Positions 23,919 through 37,774 of a stretch of DNA of 64,000 nt are shown in pieces. The position numbers and the translations under genes were made by a program. The DNA comes from Fundidesulfovibrio magnetotacticus (GTDB taxonomy: Bacteria; Desulfobacterota; Desulfovibrionia; Desulfovibrionales; Desulfovibrionaceae), in assembly GCF_013019105.1 (NCBI RefSeq), contig NZ_BLTE01000016.1, positions 50,090 through 114,089 on the forward strand, written 5' to 3'. Position 1 is the stretch's first letter. Every line of letters begins with the position of its first letter. The notes under the pieces are model-generated. The model saw only the letters and a program-made list of their open reading frames with translations, searched no databases and was not told the DNA's origin.

Positions 23919-24569
23919 TCATTCCTGGAACCGGAGAAGTTTCGCCGAGGGGGGGACATTGGAGAGCAGGGAATCATCGGAGCTGGTGAGCAGCACATGC
24001 GGGTCTGGCGCCGTGAAGAGGCGCATGGAACGGCTGTCGCCCTGCCCTGCCCTGCTAAGAAGTTCTTGCAGGAGCCCAGAGTCGCTGCTCGTAAAGGCGA
24101 GCACGCTGGCGGGGGCGATTCTGCGCAGGGCATGCGTGAACGCGGTTTGCGCCGTGCGCGGATCGTCACTTCCCGGCAGTCTGTATGGCAGGAAGGCCAC
24201 GGATCCGGGGGGCATGCCCAAAAGCCCGATGAGCCGACGCCAGAGTTGACCACGCTCACGGCTGGGCGAACCGGTAAGGTCCTGCCCCAGGTCGGCGTAG
24301 GTGAAAACGCAGCGCGCCGAGGCAGGGACCTTGGCCAGGATGGCCGGCCAGGGGGGCGTTTCCAGGAGCGTTGCCGAGGACATCCCCGAAGCGAAACCGG
24401 AGTGCTTCGAAACCGACGGGGGCCGGACGAGGGCGGCTCCAGCCGTGCCATGAGGATCGTCCGGGGCACCGGCATGTTCCGGGGCGTGGACAGGTTCAGG
24501 GGAGCCGGAAGGACCGTCCAGAATGTGCCGGATACCTGCCAAACGCAGGACGTGGAGGGACTCGTTCAT
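23919..24569 (-). CDS. Unknown protein overlapping coaBC
   Basis: 216 residues from ATG 24569, which overlaps the coaBC stop (ATGA). N-terminal MNESLHVLRLAGIRHIL is followed by a Pro/Gly/His-rich linker (about 20-55), then a compact domain with PPWPAILAKVPASARCVFTYADLGQDL and RGQLWRRLIGLLGMPPGSVAFLPYRLP, ending in SSAKLLRFQE-like residues. The 'W-x-x-L-l-x-x-L-x-x-P-x-G-S-v' segment faintly recalls small replication-associated subunits, but I do not assign it. Translationally coupled to coaBC. Confidence 0.7.
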   Translation of the reverse strand: MNESLHVLRLAGIRHILDGPSGSPEPVHAPEHAGAPDDPHGTAGAALVRPPSVSKHSGFASGMSSATLLETPPWPAILAKVPASARCVFTYADLGQDLTGSPSRERGQLWRRLIGLLGMPPGSVAFLPYRLPGSDDPRTAQTAFTHALRRIAPASVLAFTSSDSGLLQELLSRAGQGDSRSMRLFTAPDPHVLLTSSDDSLLSNVPPSAKLLRFQE

Positions 24570-25792
24570 CGCAGAATGTGCACAAGCCATTCGAGCAGCC
24601 GCCAGGCCACCTCGGCTTTGGGCAGCACCGGCCATTCCTCGAGGCGGTTGTGTGCGTCCAGGACCGTGACCGCGTTGGTGGGCGAACCGAAGCCGCTGCC
24701 TGGCGACGCGATGGAGTTGGCCACCATGAGGTCGCAGCGCTTCTCCTTGAGCTTGAAGGCCGCGTAACCCGCGAGATCGCGGGTTTCGGCGCAGAAGCCA
24801 ATGAGTTTCTGTCCGGTCGTCTTGGTGTGCCCCAGGGTGCGCAGAATGTCGGGATTCACGGCGAAAGGCACGGTGAACTCCCCGGAGTTCAGGCTGCGCT
24901 TCTTGAACTTCTCCGGGCCGTGGGGAACGGGTGAAAAGTCCGAGACGGCGGCCGTCATGATGCCCACGTCCTGCGCGGGCCAGAGGTCCGTACAGGCGGT
25001 GAACATCTCGCGCGCCGTGTTCACGGCCGTGTACGAGACTGCCGGGGGCAGCCAGATATCCACGGGGCCGTGCACCACGCTCACCTGCGCGCCGCGCATC
25101 CAGGCCGCCATGGCCAGCGCGCCGCCCATGATGCCCGTGGAGGGGTTGGACCAATAACGCGCCGGGTCGAAAAACTCCCGAGTGGGTCCAAGGCTGACCA
25201 GCACCTGCGTTCCGGCCATGTCCTGCACGGTAAGGGCCTTCAGGCAGTGGGCCACAATGTCCCTCAGGTCCGTGAGGCGGCCCTTTCCCTTTTCGCCGCA
25301 GGCCATGCGCCCGGAGCAGGGTTCCAGTACGCGAACGCCCCTGCCGCGCAACGTGGCCAGGTTTTCCTGTGTTGCAGGGGCGTCCCAGAGCCTGGGGTTC
25401 ATGGCAGGCGCCACCACCACGGGGCCCGTAAAGGCGAGGGCCTGGGTGGAAAGAAGATCGTCCGCGATGCCGTGGGCCATCTTGGCCAGGGTGTTGGCCG
25501 TGGCCGGGGCCACAAGGAGGCAGCGGGCTTCCTGTGCCGGTTCCAGATGGCCGAAGGCGCTCTCCGCGCCGTCCCACATGCCATGGTAGACGGGGGAGGC
25601 ATCCAGTGCCTGGAACGTGAGGGGGGTCACGAAGCGGGCGGCTGCCTCGGTGAGGGTCACGGAAACCTGAAGCTCCAGCTCCTGGAGCATGCGCAGCAAC
25701 TCCACGGCCTTGTAGGCGGCCACGCTTCCGGTTATCCCCAGGTGGACCCGTTCGCCGTTGTGCACGCTGAAACGGAGGTGTTCGGGCAACAT
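24566..25792 (-). CDS. coaBC: Bifunctional phosphopantothenoylcysteine decarboxylase/synthetase
   Basis: 408 residues from ATG 25792. The N-terminal CoaC flavoprotein half has GITGSVAAYKAVELLRML (about 18-35), LVAPATANTLAKMAHGIADDLLS (the PASANT-type motif) and VAPAMNPRLWD; the C-terminal CoaB half has VLVSLGPTREFFDPARYWSNPSTGIMG and FCAETRDL with AVNPDIL. Joins cysteine to phosphopantothenate and decarboxylates the product for coenzyme A synthesis. panC lies elsewhere in the window (58869). High confidence. Confidence 0.95.
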   Translation of the reverse strand: MLPEHLRFSVHNGERVHLGITGSVAAYKAVELLRMLQELELQVSVTLTEAAARFVTPLTFQALDASPVYHGMWDGAESAFGHLEPAQEARCLLVAPATANTLAKMAHGIADDLLSTQALAFTGPVVVAPAMNPRLWDAPATQENLATLRGRGVRVLEPCSGRMACGEKGKGRLTDLRDIVAHCLKALTVQDMAGTQVLVSLGPTREFFDPARYWSNPSTGIMGGALAMAAWMRGAQVSVVHGPVDIWLPPAVSYTAVNTAREMFTACTDLWPAQDVGIMTAAVSDFSPVPHGPEKFKKRSLNSGEFTVPFAVNPDILRTLGHTKTTGQKLIGFCAETRDLAGYAAFKLKEKRCDLMVANSIASPGSGFGSPTNAVTVLDAHNRLEEWPVLPKAEVAWRLLEWLVHILR

Positions 25793-25840
25793 GAGTCCAT
25801 CATGCGTGAGGGGCGGCCCGCTGTCAAAGGGAGAGCGTTT

Positions 25841-26155
25841 ATGGATTTTCCGCTGGCCGAAGCAGTGGGCGTGACGGCCGGGACGCTGACCACGGCGTCC
25901 TTCGCGCCCCAGGTGGTGAGGACCTTCCGTTCGCGCTCCGTGCGAGACATCTCCCTGCGGATGTACCTGCTCATGAGCACGGGCATCGCCCTTTGGGTTG
26001 TCTACGGCGTGATGATCGCATCGTTCTCCGTGATCGTCGCCAACGCCGTGAGCCTGATGCTCACGGTCTCCATCCTGGTCATGAAGGTGGTCTTCTCGCG
26101 CCAGGCGGCCCGATCGGGCCAGTGCCCCTGCTGCGGCGTCGACAAATCCAACTGA
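25841..26155 (+). CDS. SemiSWEET (MtN3/PQ-loop) sugar transporter
   Basis: 104 residues from ATG 25841 (AAAGGGAGAGC upstream). Three membrane segments; the first loop has TTASFAPQVVRTFRSRSVRDIS, the Pro-Gln motif and 'SxRDIS' ending of bacterial SemiSWEETs, followed by MYLLMSTGIALWVVYG. Such proteins dimerise to form a sugar uniporter in the inner membrane. The tail CPCCGVDKSN is Cys-rich and unusual. Divergent from coaBC, convergent with gyrA. Confidence 0.85.
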   Translation: MDFPLAEAVGVTAGTLTTASFAPQVVRTFRSRSVRDISLRMYLLMSTGIALWVVYGVMIASFSVIVANAVSLMLTVSILVMKVVFSRQAARSGQCPCCGVDKSN

Positions 26156-26158
26156 AAA

Positions 26159-26192
26159 GGCCCGCCCGGCGCTTTTCGCGCCAGACGGGCCC
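26159..26192 (-). terminator. Bidirectional-type terminator between SemiSWEET and gyrA
   Basis: GGCCCG...GGCGC-TTTT-CGCGCC...CGGGCC forms a two-part stem. On the minus strand the hairpin is followed by CCTTTTC, a short T-run, so it can end the gyrA transcript. It also sits 3 bp after the SemiSWEET stop. Confidence 0.65.
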
Positions 26193-26238
26193 AGGATCGC
26201 TTCCGCCGTTTCCGACGGGCGTCGGGTCGATTTCTCGA

Positions 26239-28680
<2,442 letters not shown>

Positions 28681-28719
28681 GTTGGCCTCGTCGTGTATGG
28701 GTGCGCCGGCAGGATGAAA

Positions 28720-28894
28720 GCCTCCGGCGGCCAAAGGGCTGCGCCCTCTGGACTCCCTTCTTAGGTGTCGCGGTTAATCAATCGTTCCTGCCTGCGCCCC
28801 AAGGGTACGGTCCCCAACTGGGGATGCCAAAGGGACAGTGTCCCTTTGGGGGGAGAGTCCAGAGAGGGTGGAACCCTCTCTGGCCGCCGGAGGC
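28720..28894. repeat. MITE-like palindromic element between gyrB and gyrA
   Basis: About 175 bp bounded by inverted repeats: 28720-28757 (GCCTCCGGCGGCCAAAGGGC...ACTCCC) and 28851-28894 (GGGAGAGTCC...GGCCGCCGGAGGC), near reverse complements over about 38-44 bp. Inside lie smaller hairpins (for example CCAAAGGGACAGTGTCCCTTTGG, about 28827-28849). The left end is shared with 3177-3214. It fills the whole gap between the gyrB stop (28906) and gyrA and would fold in the gyrB-gyrA transcript. No transposase. Confidence 0.75.
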
Positions 28895-28905
28895 GCATTT
28901 CCGCA

Positions 28906-32504
<3,599 letters not shown>

Positions 32505-33070
32505 GTGGTCGTCTCCTTGAAGTGTGGCGTGGGGCTGGAAAGATGGGTGTTCGGCAGCCGGGACCCCGGGACTATACGGAAAAAAACGCCCATGGCAAGC
32601 GCCCTCTGAGCGAGCACTGGCGCGGCTTCCCGGACATCGTGGCCACGTGCGCCGCCTACCCGTGGTCACCACGGACAAAGGGTGAGGGAAAGTCCGCGTG
32701 TACGGCGGATCACGACGCCGCGAGTCCGGCCTGTGTGGACGCGAGGTCCGGGGGACGCCTGTGAAGCGGAGGATGCAACCCCGTGGAACCGACGGCCAGG
32801 GCAGACTGGAAGGGTGCCGCAAGGGCGTCCCGCGGGAGAGGGTGGGCCGTACCAGGAACCGACCCTTCGGAATGCCCGGAACCGACGACGCTTTCAGGAA
32901 AGGAAACGAATCCAAAAGAGTTTAGAAAAGGTTGAAGTTATTATAGGGGCGGTGCGCTTGTTCCTATCGTCTGCAAACCGCTGAAAACATGTGGAGAGTT
33001 AAGGCGGTGGTTGGGATGCGCAACGAACGGGCCGGTGCTGTTCCTGGAGAGGCTCTCCGGAAAAGACGGT
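32505..33070. other. dnaA-dnaN intergenic region, possible oriC
   Basis: 566 bp without a convincing gene. It holds a GC-rich hairpin-dense part (about 32650-32895), then an AT-rich run at 32895-32950 (GAATCCAAAAGAGTTTAG, GTTGAAGTTATTATAGG) that could melt, and TGTGGAGAG at 32989-32997, two mismatches from a DnaA box. No perfect DnaA box was found by eye, so oriC is only suggested by position. dnaN promoter elements are expected here too but no good match was seen. Confidence 0.35.
32655..32895 (+). ncRNA. Candidate structured RNA between dnaA and dnaN
   Basis: The stretch is packed with short complementary arms: CCGTGG-TCA-CCACGG (32660-32674), GGAC...GTCC (32673-32695), GTCC-GGG-GGAC, CCAG-GGCAGA-CTGG, and three copies of GGAACCGAC. 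It contains GGGAAAGTCCG (32687-32697) and, about 120 nt later, AAGGGTGCCGCAAGGGCG, faintly like RNase P RNA, but lacks the conserved GGTAAGAGC and the 3' ACAGAA...GCTTA, so it is not called rnpB. Orientation is uncertain. No computed fold. Confidence 0.3.
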
Positions 33071-34381
33071 TTACGAACCACCTTGGCGGCAGGCTTCGCG
33101 CAATTCCGTCACCAATTCTTTCATAACTTTATCATCCTTTTGGATTTCTTTGATTTTGTTCACGGCGTAGAGCACCGTGGAGTGGTCCTTGCCGCCAAAG
33201 AGCCTGCCCAGGGCCGGGTAGGAGAGGCCAAGCTCCTCGCGGCACAGGAGCATGGCCACCTGCCGGGCCTGGGAGATCTCCTTGGTGCGCCGCGGCCCGG
33301 TGAGGGCCTTCACGTCCACGCGAAAGCGCTTGGCCACCTGCTCCAGAATGATCTGGGGCGTGGTGCGCGCCGTGCGCTCGTCCTGGCCGCGCCCCAGGAT
33401 GTTCTCGAAGATGTCCTCGGAGATGTCCTTCTTCAGAAGCTCCCGGAACGCCTGGAACTTGTTGAGCAGGCCGTGCAGGGTGCGGAAATCCAGGTGGCGC
33501 TGGGCAAGGGTGAGCATCTGCGCCTTGTTCAGGGGGATCTTCTTGCGCTGGCAATGGGAGGTGACGAACCTCAGGCGCACGTCCAGGTCCGGCTTGGAGA
33601 GCTGGACCATGATGCCGCTCAGAAGGCGCGCCCGCAGCGTTTCGGGCACGGCCTCGCAGGAGGCCAGGGGCGTGAGCGTGCTGAAGACCATGAGCCGTTG
33701 CCCGGCGTGCAGGGCGTTGAACATGGAGAGCAGGTGCGTGGTCAGGTGGGGAAATTCGTCCAGGCGGTGCAGGTCGTCCAGGAGGACGGCCGAAAGGCCC
33801 GCGAAGTAGCGGCGCAGGGGGCCGGGACCGGTCTGGGCGGTCTGCGCGGCCAGGGCGTCCAGCTCGTCCAGGGTGCCCAGGAAGAGCGTGTTGCGGTCCA
33901 GGTGTTTGGAGAGTTCGTTGGCCATGCAGCGCAGCAGGTGGGTCTTGCCCGTGCCGGGCTCGCCCTGCACCACCAGGGGGTTGAAGCGCACCTCGCGGCT
34001 CTTGGCCAGGTCGCGCGCGGTGGTGAGAGGGAAGACGTTCTTCTGGTTGGTGAGGAACTGCTCGAAGGTGTGCTCGTGGCCGAAGGGAAAGTCGATGCTG
34101 GAGGCCACGAACTCGGGGACCGCGCCCTGGGCGGAGCCCTGGCCGCCGTGGGGCGTGCGGTAGCGCAGCACGTGGCCCGGGCCGAAATAGAGGGCGGCGT
34201 GCTTCTCGAACTCGTCGCGCGCGTGGGCCACGAACCACTGGGCGAAATAGGCGTGGGGGAATTCCACCACGATGTCCAGGGAGTCCGGCAGCGGGGTGAG
34301 TTCCAGGGGGTCGTACCAGCGGGCCAGGTCCTGCTCGGGCACGAACTGGGCCAGGTGGGCGCGGAGCTGTTTCTTGAGCAC
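33071..34381 (-). CDS. dnaA: Chromosomal replication initiator DnaA (divergent AAA+ core)
   Basis: 436 residues from GTG 34381 (no ATG is available; CTG codons lie upstream). Domain I about 1-70; AAA+ domain with Walker A GEPGTGKTH (140-148, instead of the usual G-x-x-G-L-GKTH), Walker B VLLDDLH (199-205) and a modified sensor 1 (MVFSTLTP); domain IV with RRTKEISQARQVAMLLCREE and LFGGKDHSTVLYAVNKI, the DnaA-box reader, well conserved. Domain organisation and the neighbouring dnaN-gyrB-gyrA confirm DnaA rather than Hda, which lacks domain IV. Confidence 0.93.
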   Translation of the reverse strand: MLKKQLRAHLAQFVPEQDLARWYDPLELTPLPDSLDIVVEFPHAYFAQWFVAHARDEFEKHAALYFGPGHVLRYRTPHGGQGSAQGAVPEFVASSIDFPFGHEHTFEQFLTNQKNVFPLTTARDLAKSREVRFNPLVVQGEPGTGKTHLLRCMANELSKHLDRNTLFLGTLDELDALAAQTAQTGPGPLRRYFAGLSAVLLDDLHRLDEFPHLTTHLLSMFNALHAGQRLMVFSTLTPLASCEAVPETLRARLLSGIMVQLSKPDLDVRLRFVTSHCQRKKIPLNKAQMLTLAQRHLDFRTLHGLLNKFQAFRELLKKDISEDIFENILGRGQDERTARTTPQIILEQVAKRFRVDVKALTGPRRTKEISQARQVAMLLCREELGLSYPALGRLFGGKDHSTVLYAVNKIKEIQKDDKVMKELVTELREACRQGGS

Positions 34382-34529
34382 GTGGCGGTCCAGGGATGGC
34401 GTGGGCGTTTTGAGCGAACCTAGCCCAAAGCGCCGGGGGGTTCAATGCGGCGCGCCCGGGCGCGGGATTGCCAAGGCGCGGCTTTGCGGGCATTATGCGC
34501 CCGTTTTCCCATCAGGAGGCTTTCACGCC

Positions 34530-35693
34530 ATGTCGCAAGCGACCAAGACCATCCAGGAAATCAACGAGCGGATCAGGAAAGGCACGGCCGTCATCCTTAC
34601 GGCGGAGGAAATGGTGGACGTGGTGCGCGCCAAGGGCAAGAGCGCCGCCGCCAGGGAAGTGGACGTGGTCACCACGGGCACGTTCTCGCCTATGTGCTCC
34701 TCGGGCATGCTTTTCAACTTCGGCCAGGAGCCGCCGCTGATCAAGGCCTCAAAGGTCTGGCTGGGCAACGTGCCCTGCCATGCGGGCCTGGCCGCCGTGG
34801 ACGCCTACCTGGGCTGCACCGAGCCCAGCGAGGACGACCCGCTCAACAAGGTCCACCCGGGCCGCTTCCTCTACGGCGGCGGCCACGTGATCGAGGACCT
34901 GCTGCGCGGCAAGGCCGTGCGCCTGAAGTGCCAGGCCTACGGCACGGACTGCTACCCCCGGCGCGAGCTGGACAAGTCCGTGACCCTGGCGGACCTCAAG
35001 TCCGCGGAGCTCCTGAACCCGCGCAACTGCTACCAGAGCTACAACGTGGCCGTGAACACCGGCTCGCGGGTGATCTACACCTACATGGGGCCGCTCAAGC
35101 CCGGCATGCGCAACGCCAACTACGCCACCGCCGGGCAGCTCTCGCCCCTCTTCAACGATCCGTTCCTGCGCACCATCGGAATGGGCACCAAAATCTGGCT
35201 CGGCGGCGGCACGGGCTGGGTGATCGGCGCGGGCACGCAGCACAACCCCAAGCCCCAGCGCAACGAGCGCGGCATCCCCCTCACGGCCTCGGGCACGCTC
35301 ATGCTCAAGGGCGACATGAAGGGCATGAGCGCCAAATGGGTGCGCGGCGTGTCCATCCTGGGCTACGGCTGCTCGCTCAGCGTGGGCGTGGGCATCCCCA
35401 TCCCCATCCTGGACGAGGAGATGGCCTGGTTCACCGGCGTCTCCGACGCCGACATCACCATGCCCGTGCGCGATTACGGCCACGACTACCCCAACGGGGT
35501 GAACAACGTGCTGGCCCAGCCCACCTTCGAGGAGCTCAAGAGCGGCGAGATCGCCGTGAACGGCCAGAAGGTGCGCACCGTGCCCCTGACGAGCTACGCC
35601 CTGTCCCTGGAGATCGCCCAGGAATTGAAGGCCAAGATCGAAAAGGGCGAATTCCTGCTCACCGAAGCGCAGGACCGCATTCCGTCCAAATAG
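34530..35693 (+). CDS. DUF39-family homocysteine synthase (sulfide transfer to aspartate semialdehyde)
   Basis: 387 residues from ATG 34530 with CAGGAGGCTTTCACGCC upstream. MVDVVRAKGKSAAAREVDVVTTGTFSPMCSSG and the Gly-rich core (IWLGGGTGWVIGAGTQHNP) are typical of DUF39. In Methanosarcina this family, with a small ferredoxin partner, makes homocysteine from aspartate semialdehyde and sulfide; an essential conserved Cys is known, here Cys134 or Cys141 (KCQAYGTDCYPRRE). No CBS domain is fused and no ferredoxin partner is adjacent. The reaction fits a sulfide-rich sulfate reducer. Family firm, exact role inferred. Confidence 0.85.
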   Translation: MSQATKTIQEINERIRKGTAVILTAEEMVDVVRAKGKSAAAREVDVVTTGTFSPMCSSGMLFNFGQEPPLIKASKVWLGNVPCHAGLAAVDAYLGCTEPSEDDPLNKVHPGRFLYGGGHVIEDLLRGKAVRLKCQAYGTDCYPRRELDKSVTLADLKSAELLNPRNCYQSYNVAVNTGSRVIYTYMGPLKPGMRNANYATAGQLSPLFNDPFLRTIGMGTKIWLGGGTGWVIGAGTQHNPKPQRNERGIPLTASGTLMLKGDMKGMSAKWVRGVSILGYGCSLSVGVGIPIPILDEEMAWFTGVSDADITMPVRDYGHDYPNGVNNVLAQPTFEELKSGEIAVNGQKVRTVPLTSYALSLEIAQELKAKIEKGEFLLTEAQDRIPSK

Positions 35694-35714
35694 CGCCCGT
35701 AGCGCGCGAAAATC

Positions 35715-35751
35715 ACGGGCCGGGGGAGCGATCCTCCGGCCCGTTAAGTTT
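35715..35751 (+). terminator. Rho-independent terminator after the homocysteine synthase gene
   Basis: A 13-bp stem (35715-35727 with 35732-35744, one G-U pair) closed by a GCGA loop and followed by TAAGTTT. It begins 22 bp after the stop codon. The T-run is short but the stem is strong. Confidence 0.75.
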
Positions 35752-35925
35752 GACGCGGGCGGACACGATGAGGCGTGGCGGAAGGAAGTCCCGGGACGCT
35801 CCGGGTGGTCCGGCGTGAAGTCGTGGAGGCAAGCTGACCTTTTCGAGCAAAAAACACCTGGACAGCGCGACGGAAAATGAATAAACGACGTTTTTTCGAG
35901 CGCATCGCGCCAGGAGGAAACACCA

Positions 35926-36036
35926 ATGGCCCACAAGAAAATCGAACGCAAGAAAGAGCTGGATCGCCGCCGCAAGCGCCGTGCCGAACGCCTGAAAGAG
36001 CGCGTGCGTCAGGCCAAATCCGTCAAGAAGTCCTAG
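35926..36036 (+). CDS. 36-residue highly basic protein
   Basis: ATG 35926 behind a strong CCAGGAGGAAACACCA; stop TAG 36034-36036. The product MAHKKIERKKELDRRRKRRA plus a similar tail (ERLKERVRQAKSVKKS) is almost half Lys/Arg and would form one helix. The excellent RBS, isolated position between a terminator and the fmdB-like gene, and charge pattern argue for a translated gene. Similar small basic proteins occur in Desulfovibrio; RNA or ribosome binding is a guess. Confidence 0.7.
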   Translation: MAHKKIERKKELDRRRKRRAERLKERVRQAKSVKKS

Positions 36037-36114
36037 CACGGGTTTGACTTTGACGCTCACGCGTCTTAGTTACGAACCTGTTGTCTATTTCACGGGATCG
36101 TGAAGGAGTACGCC

Positions 36115-36402
36115 ATGCCCATCTACGAATACCGCTGCCAGGAATGCCAGCAGACGTTCGAGGAGTGGCAGAAGGACTTCGCCGAGCGCCCTGTCCCCTG
36201 CCCCGTCTGCGGAGGCAAATCCGAGCGGCTCATTTCCAACACGGCCTTCGTCCTCAAGGGCGGCGGCTGGTATTCCGACCTTTATTCCAAACCGGCCGGT
36301 TCCTCGGGGGGGTCGCAAAGCTCCTCCCCGTCGCCGGCGCCCAAGGCCGAAGCGGCAACCGCGAGCGCGAGCACCAGCGCCTCCGGGGCCGCCTCCAACT
36401 GA
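36115..36402 (+). CDS. FmdB-type zinc-ribbon protein
   Basis: 95 residues from ATG 36115 (GTGAAGGAGTACGCC ahead). MPIYEYRCQECQQTFEEWQK and CPVCGGKSERLIS form the CxxC...CxxC zinc ribbon of the FmdB/CxxC_CXXC_SSSS family, followed by a low-complexity Ser/Ala/Pro tail (about 60-95). FmdB-like proteins have been linked to regulation, but the function is unproven. Followed by a terminator. Confidence 0.88.
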   Translation: MPIYEYRCQECQQTFEEWQKDFAERPVPCPVCGGKSERLISNTAFVLKGGGWYSDLYSKPAGSSGGSQSSSPSPAPKAEAATASASTSASGAASN

Positions 36403-36411
36403 TCGAACCCC

Positions 36412-36435
36412 GCAAGGCAGCCTCGGCTGCCTTGC
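36412..36435 (+). terminator. Terminator hairpin after the FmdB-type gene
   Basis: GCAAGGCAGC-CTCG-GCTGCCTTGC, a perfect 10-bp stem with a 4-nt loop, followed by TCGTTTC. It lies 9 bp past the stop codon and just before purB, which argues that the purB start is the ATG at 36476 rather than the one at 36443. Confidence 0.75.
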
Positions 36436-36475
36436 TCGTTTCATGGCCCCACGCGGCCAATCGGCAAACAAGCAC

Positions 36476-37774
36476 ATGATCGACCGCTACACGCGCCCGG
36501 AAATGGGCAAGCTCTGGAGCCTGGAAAACCGTTTCCGGGTCTGGCTGGAAGTGGAACTGGCCGTCTGCGAGGCCTGGCATCAGCTCGGGCGCATCCCCGA
36601 GGCGGACATGCTGGTCATCCGCGAAAAGGCGGACCTGAACGTGGAGCGCATCCTGGAGATCGAGGAGCGCACCCGCCACGACGTCATCGCCTTCCTCACC
36701 TGCGTGGAGGAGTTCGTGGGCCCCTCGGCCCGGTTCATCCACCTGGGCTGCACCAGCTCCGACATCGTGGACACCGCCAACGGCGTGCTCCTCAAGCGCT
36801 CGGGGCAGATGGTGCTCGCGGGCGTGGACCGCCTGCTGGGCGTGCTCAAGGACATGGCCCTGGCCAACAAGGGCCGGCTCTGCATGGGCCGCACCCACGG
36901 CATCCACGCCGAGCCCACCAGCTTCGGGCTCAAGCTCGCGGGGTTCCACGCCGAGTTCGCGCGACACCGCGACCGCCTGGAGCGCGCCGTGGCCCAGGCC
37001 GCCGTGGGCAAGATCAGCGGGGCCGTGGGCACCTACGCCTACCTCTCGCCCGAGCTCGAGGAGAAGACCTGCGCCATCCTGGGCCTCACGCCCGACCCCA
37101 TCTCCACCCAGATCGTGCAGCGCGACCGCCACGCCGAGTTCTTCACGGCCCTGGCCCTGCTGGGCGGGGGCATCGAGCGCCTCTGCGTGGAGCTTCGCCA
37201 CCTGCAGCGCACCGAGGTGCTGGAGGTGGAGGAGGGCTTCGGCAAGGGCCAGAAGGGCTCCTCGGCCATGCCTCACAAGAAGAACCCCATCTCGGCCGAG
37301 AACCTGGCCGGGCTCTCCCGGCTTCTGCGCTCCAACGCCGTGGCGGCCATGGAGAACATGGCCCTCTGGCACGAGCGCGACATCTCCCACTCCTCGGTGG
37401 AGCGCGTGATCATGCCCGACTCCACCATCCTGGCCGACTACATGCTCCACCGCCTGGCCAACCTGCTCTCGGGGCTGCGCGTGATCGGCGAGAACATGGA
37501 GCGCAACCTCTGGGGCTCCTTCGGGCTATTCTTCTCCCAGGCGGTGCTTCTGTCGCTCATCGACGAAAAGGGCATGGACCGCCAGAAGGCCTACGAGCTC
37601 GTGCAGGCCGTGGCCATGCGCTGCTGGACGGAAAAAAAGCTCTTTCCGGACGAAGTGCGGCGTGATACGGCCATCGCGGACGCGCTGGGGGCCGATAAGC
37701 TCGACGAAATCTTCAATCCCGCGCGCTTCCTGCAATACGAAGACGCAATCTATCAGAGGGTTTTCAAGGCGTGA
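36476..37774 (+). CDS. purB: Adenylosuccinate lyase
   Basis: 432 residues from ATG 36476. Acts twice in purine synthesis (SAICAR to AICAR, adenylosuccinate to AMP). Begins [20 protein letters not shown]; conserved [46 protein letters not shown] (catalytic His) and the superfamily signature [11 protein letters not shown]. Short clade typical of this group and Bacillus. The stop overlaps pyrE by GTGA. High confidence. Confidence 0.96.
   Translation: MIDRYTRPEMGKLWSLENRFRVWLEVELAVCEAWHQLGRIPEADMLVIREKADLNVERILEIEERTRHDVIAFLTCVEEFVGPSARFIHLGCTSSDIVDTANGVLLKRSGQMVLAGVDRLLGVLKDMALANKGRLCMGRTHGIHAEPTSFGLKLAGFHAEFARHRDRLERAVAQAAVGKISGAVGTYAYLSPELEEKTCAILGLTPDPISTQIVQRDRHAEFFTALALLGGGIERLCVELRHLQRTEVLEVEEGFGKGQKGSSAMPHKKNPISAENLAGLSRLLRSNAVAAMENMALWHERDISHSSVERVIMPDSTILADYMLHRLANLLSGLRVIGENMERNLWGSFGLFFSQAVLLSLIDEKGMDRQKAYELVQAVAMRCWTEKKLFPDEVRRDTAIADALGADKLDEIFNPARFLQYEDAIYQRVFKA

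Noticed and set aside
28681..28734. TTG-initiated extension of gyrA
   Set aside because: The bases belong to the palindromic element or lie before a good RBS-GTG pair at 28680.
32655..32895. RNase P RNA (rnpB)
   Set aside because: GGGAAAGTCC is present, but GGTAAGAGC and the 3' ACAGAA...GCTTA are not; only a generic structured-RNA candidate is reported.
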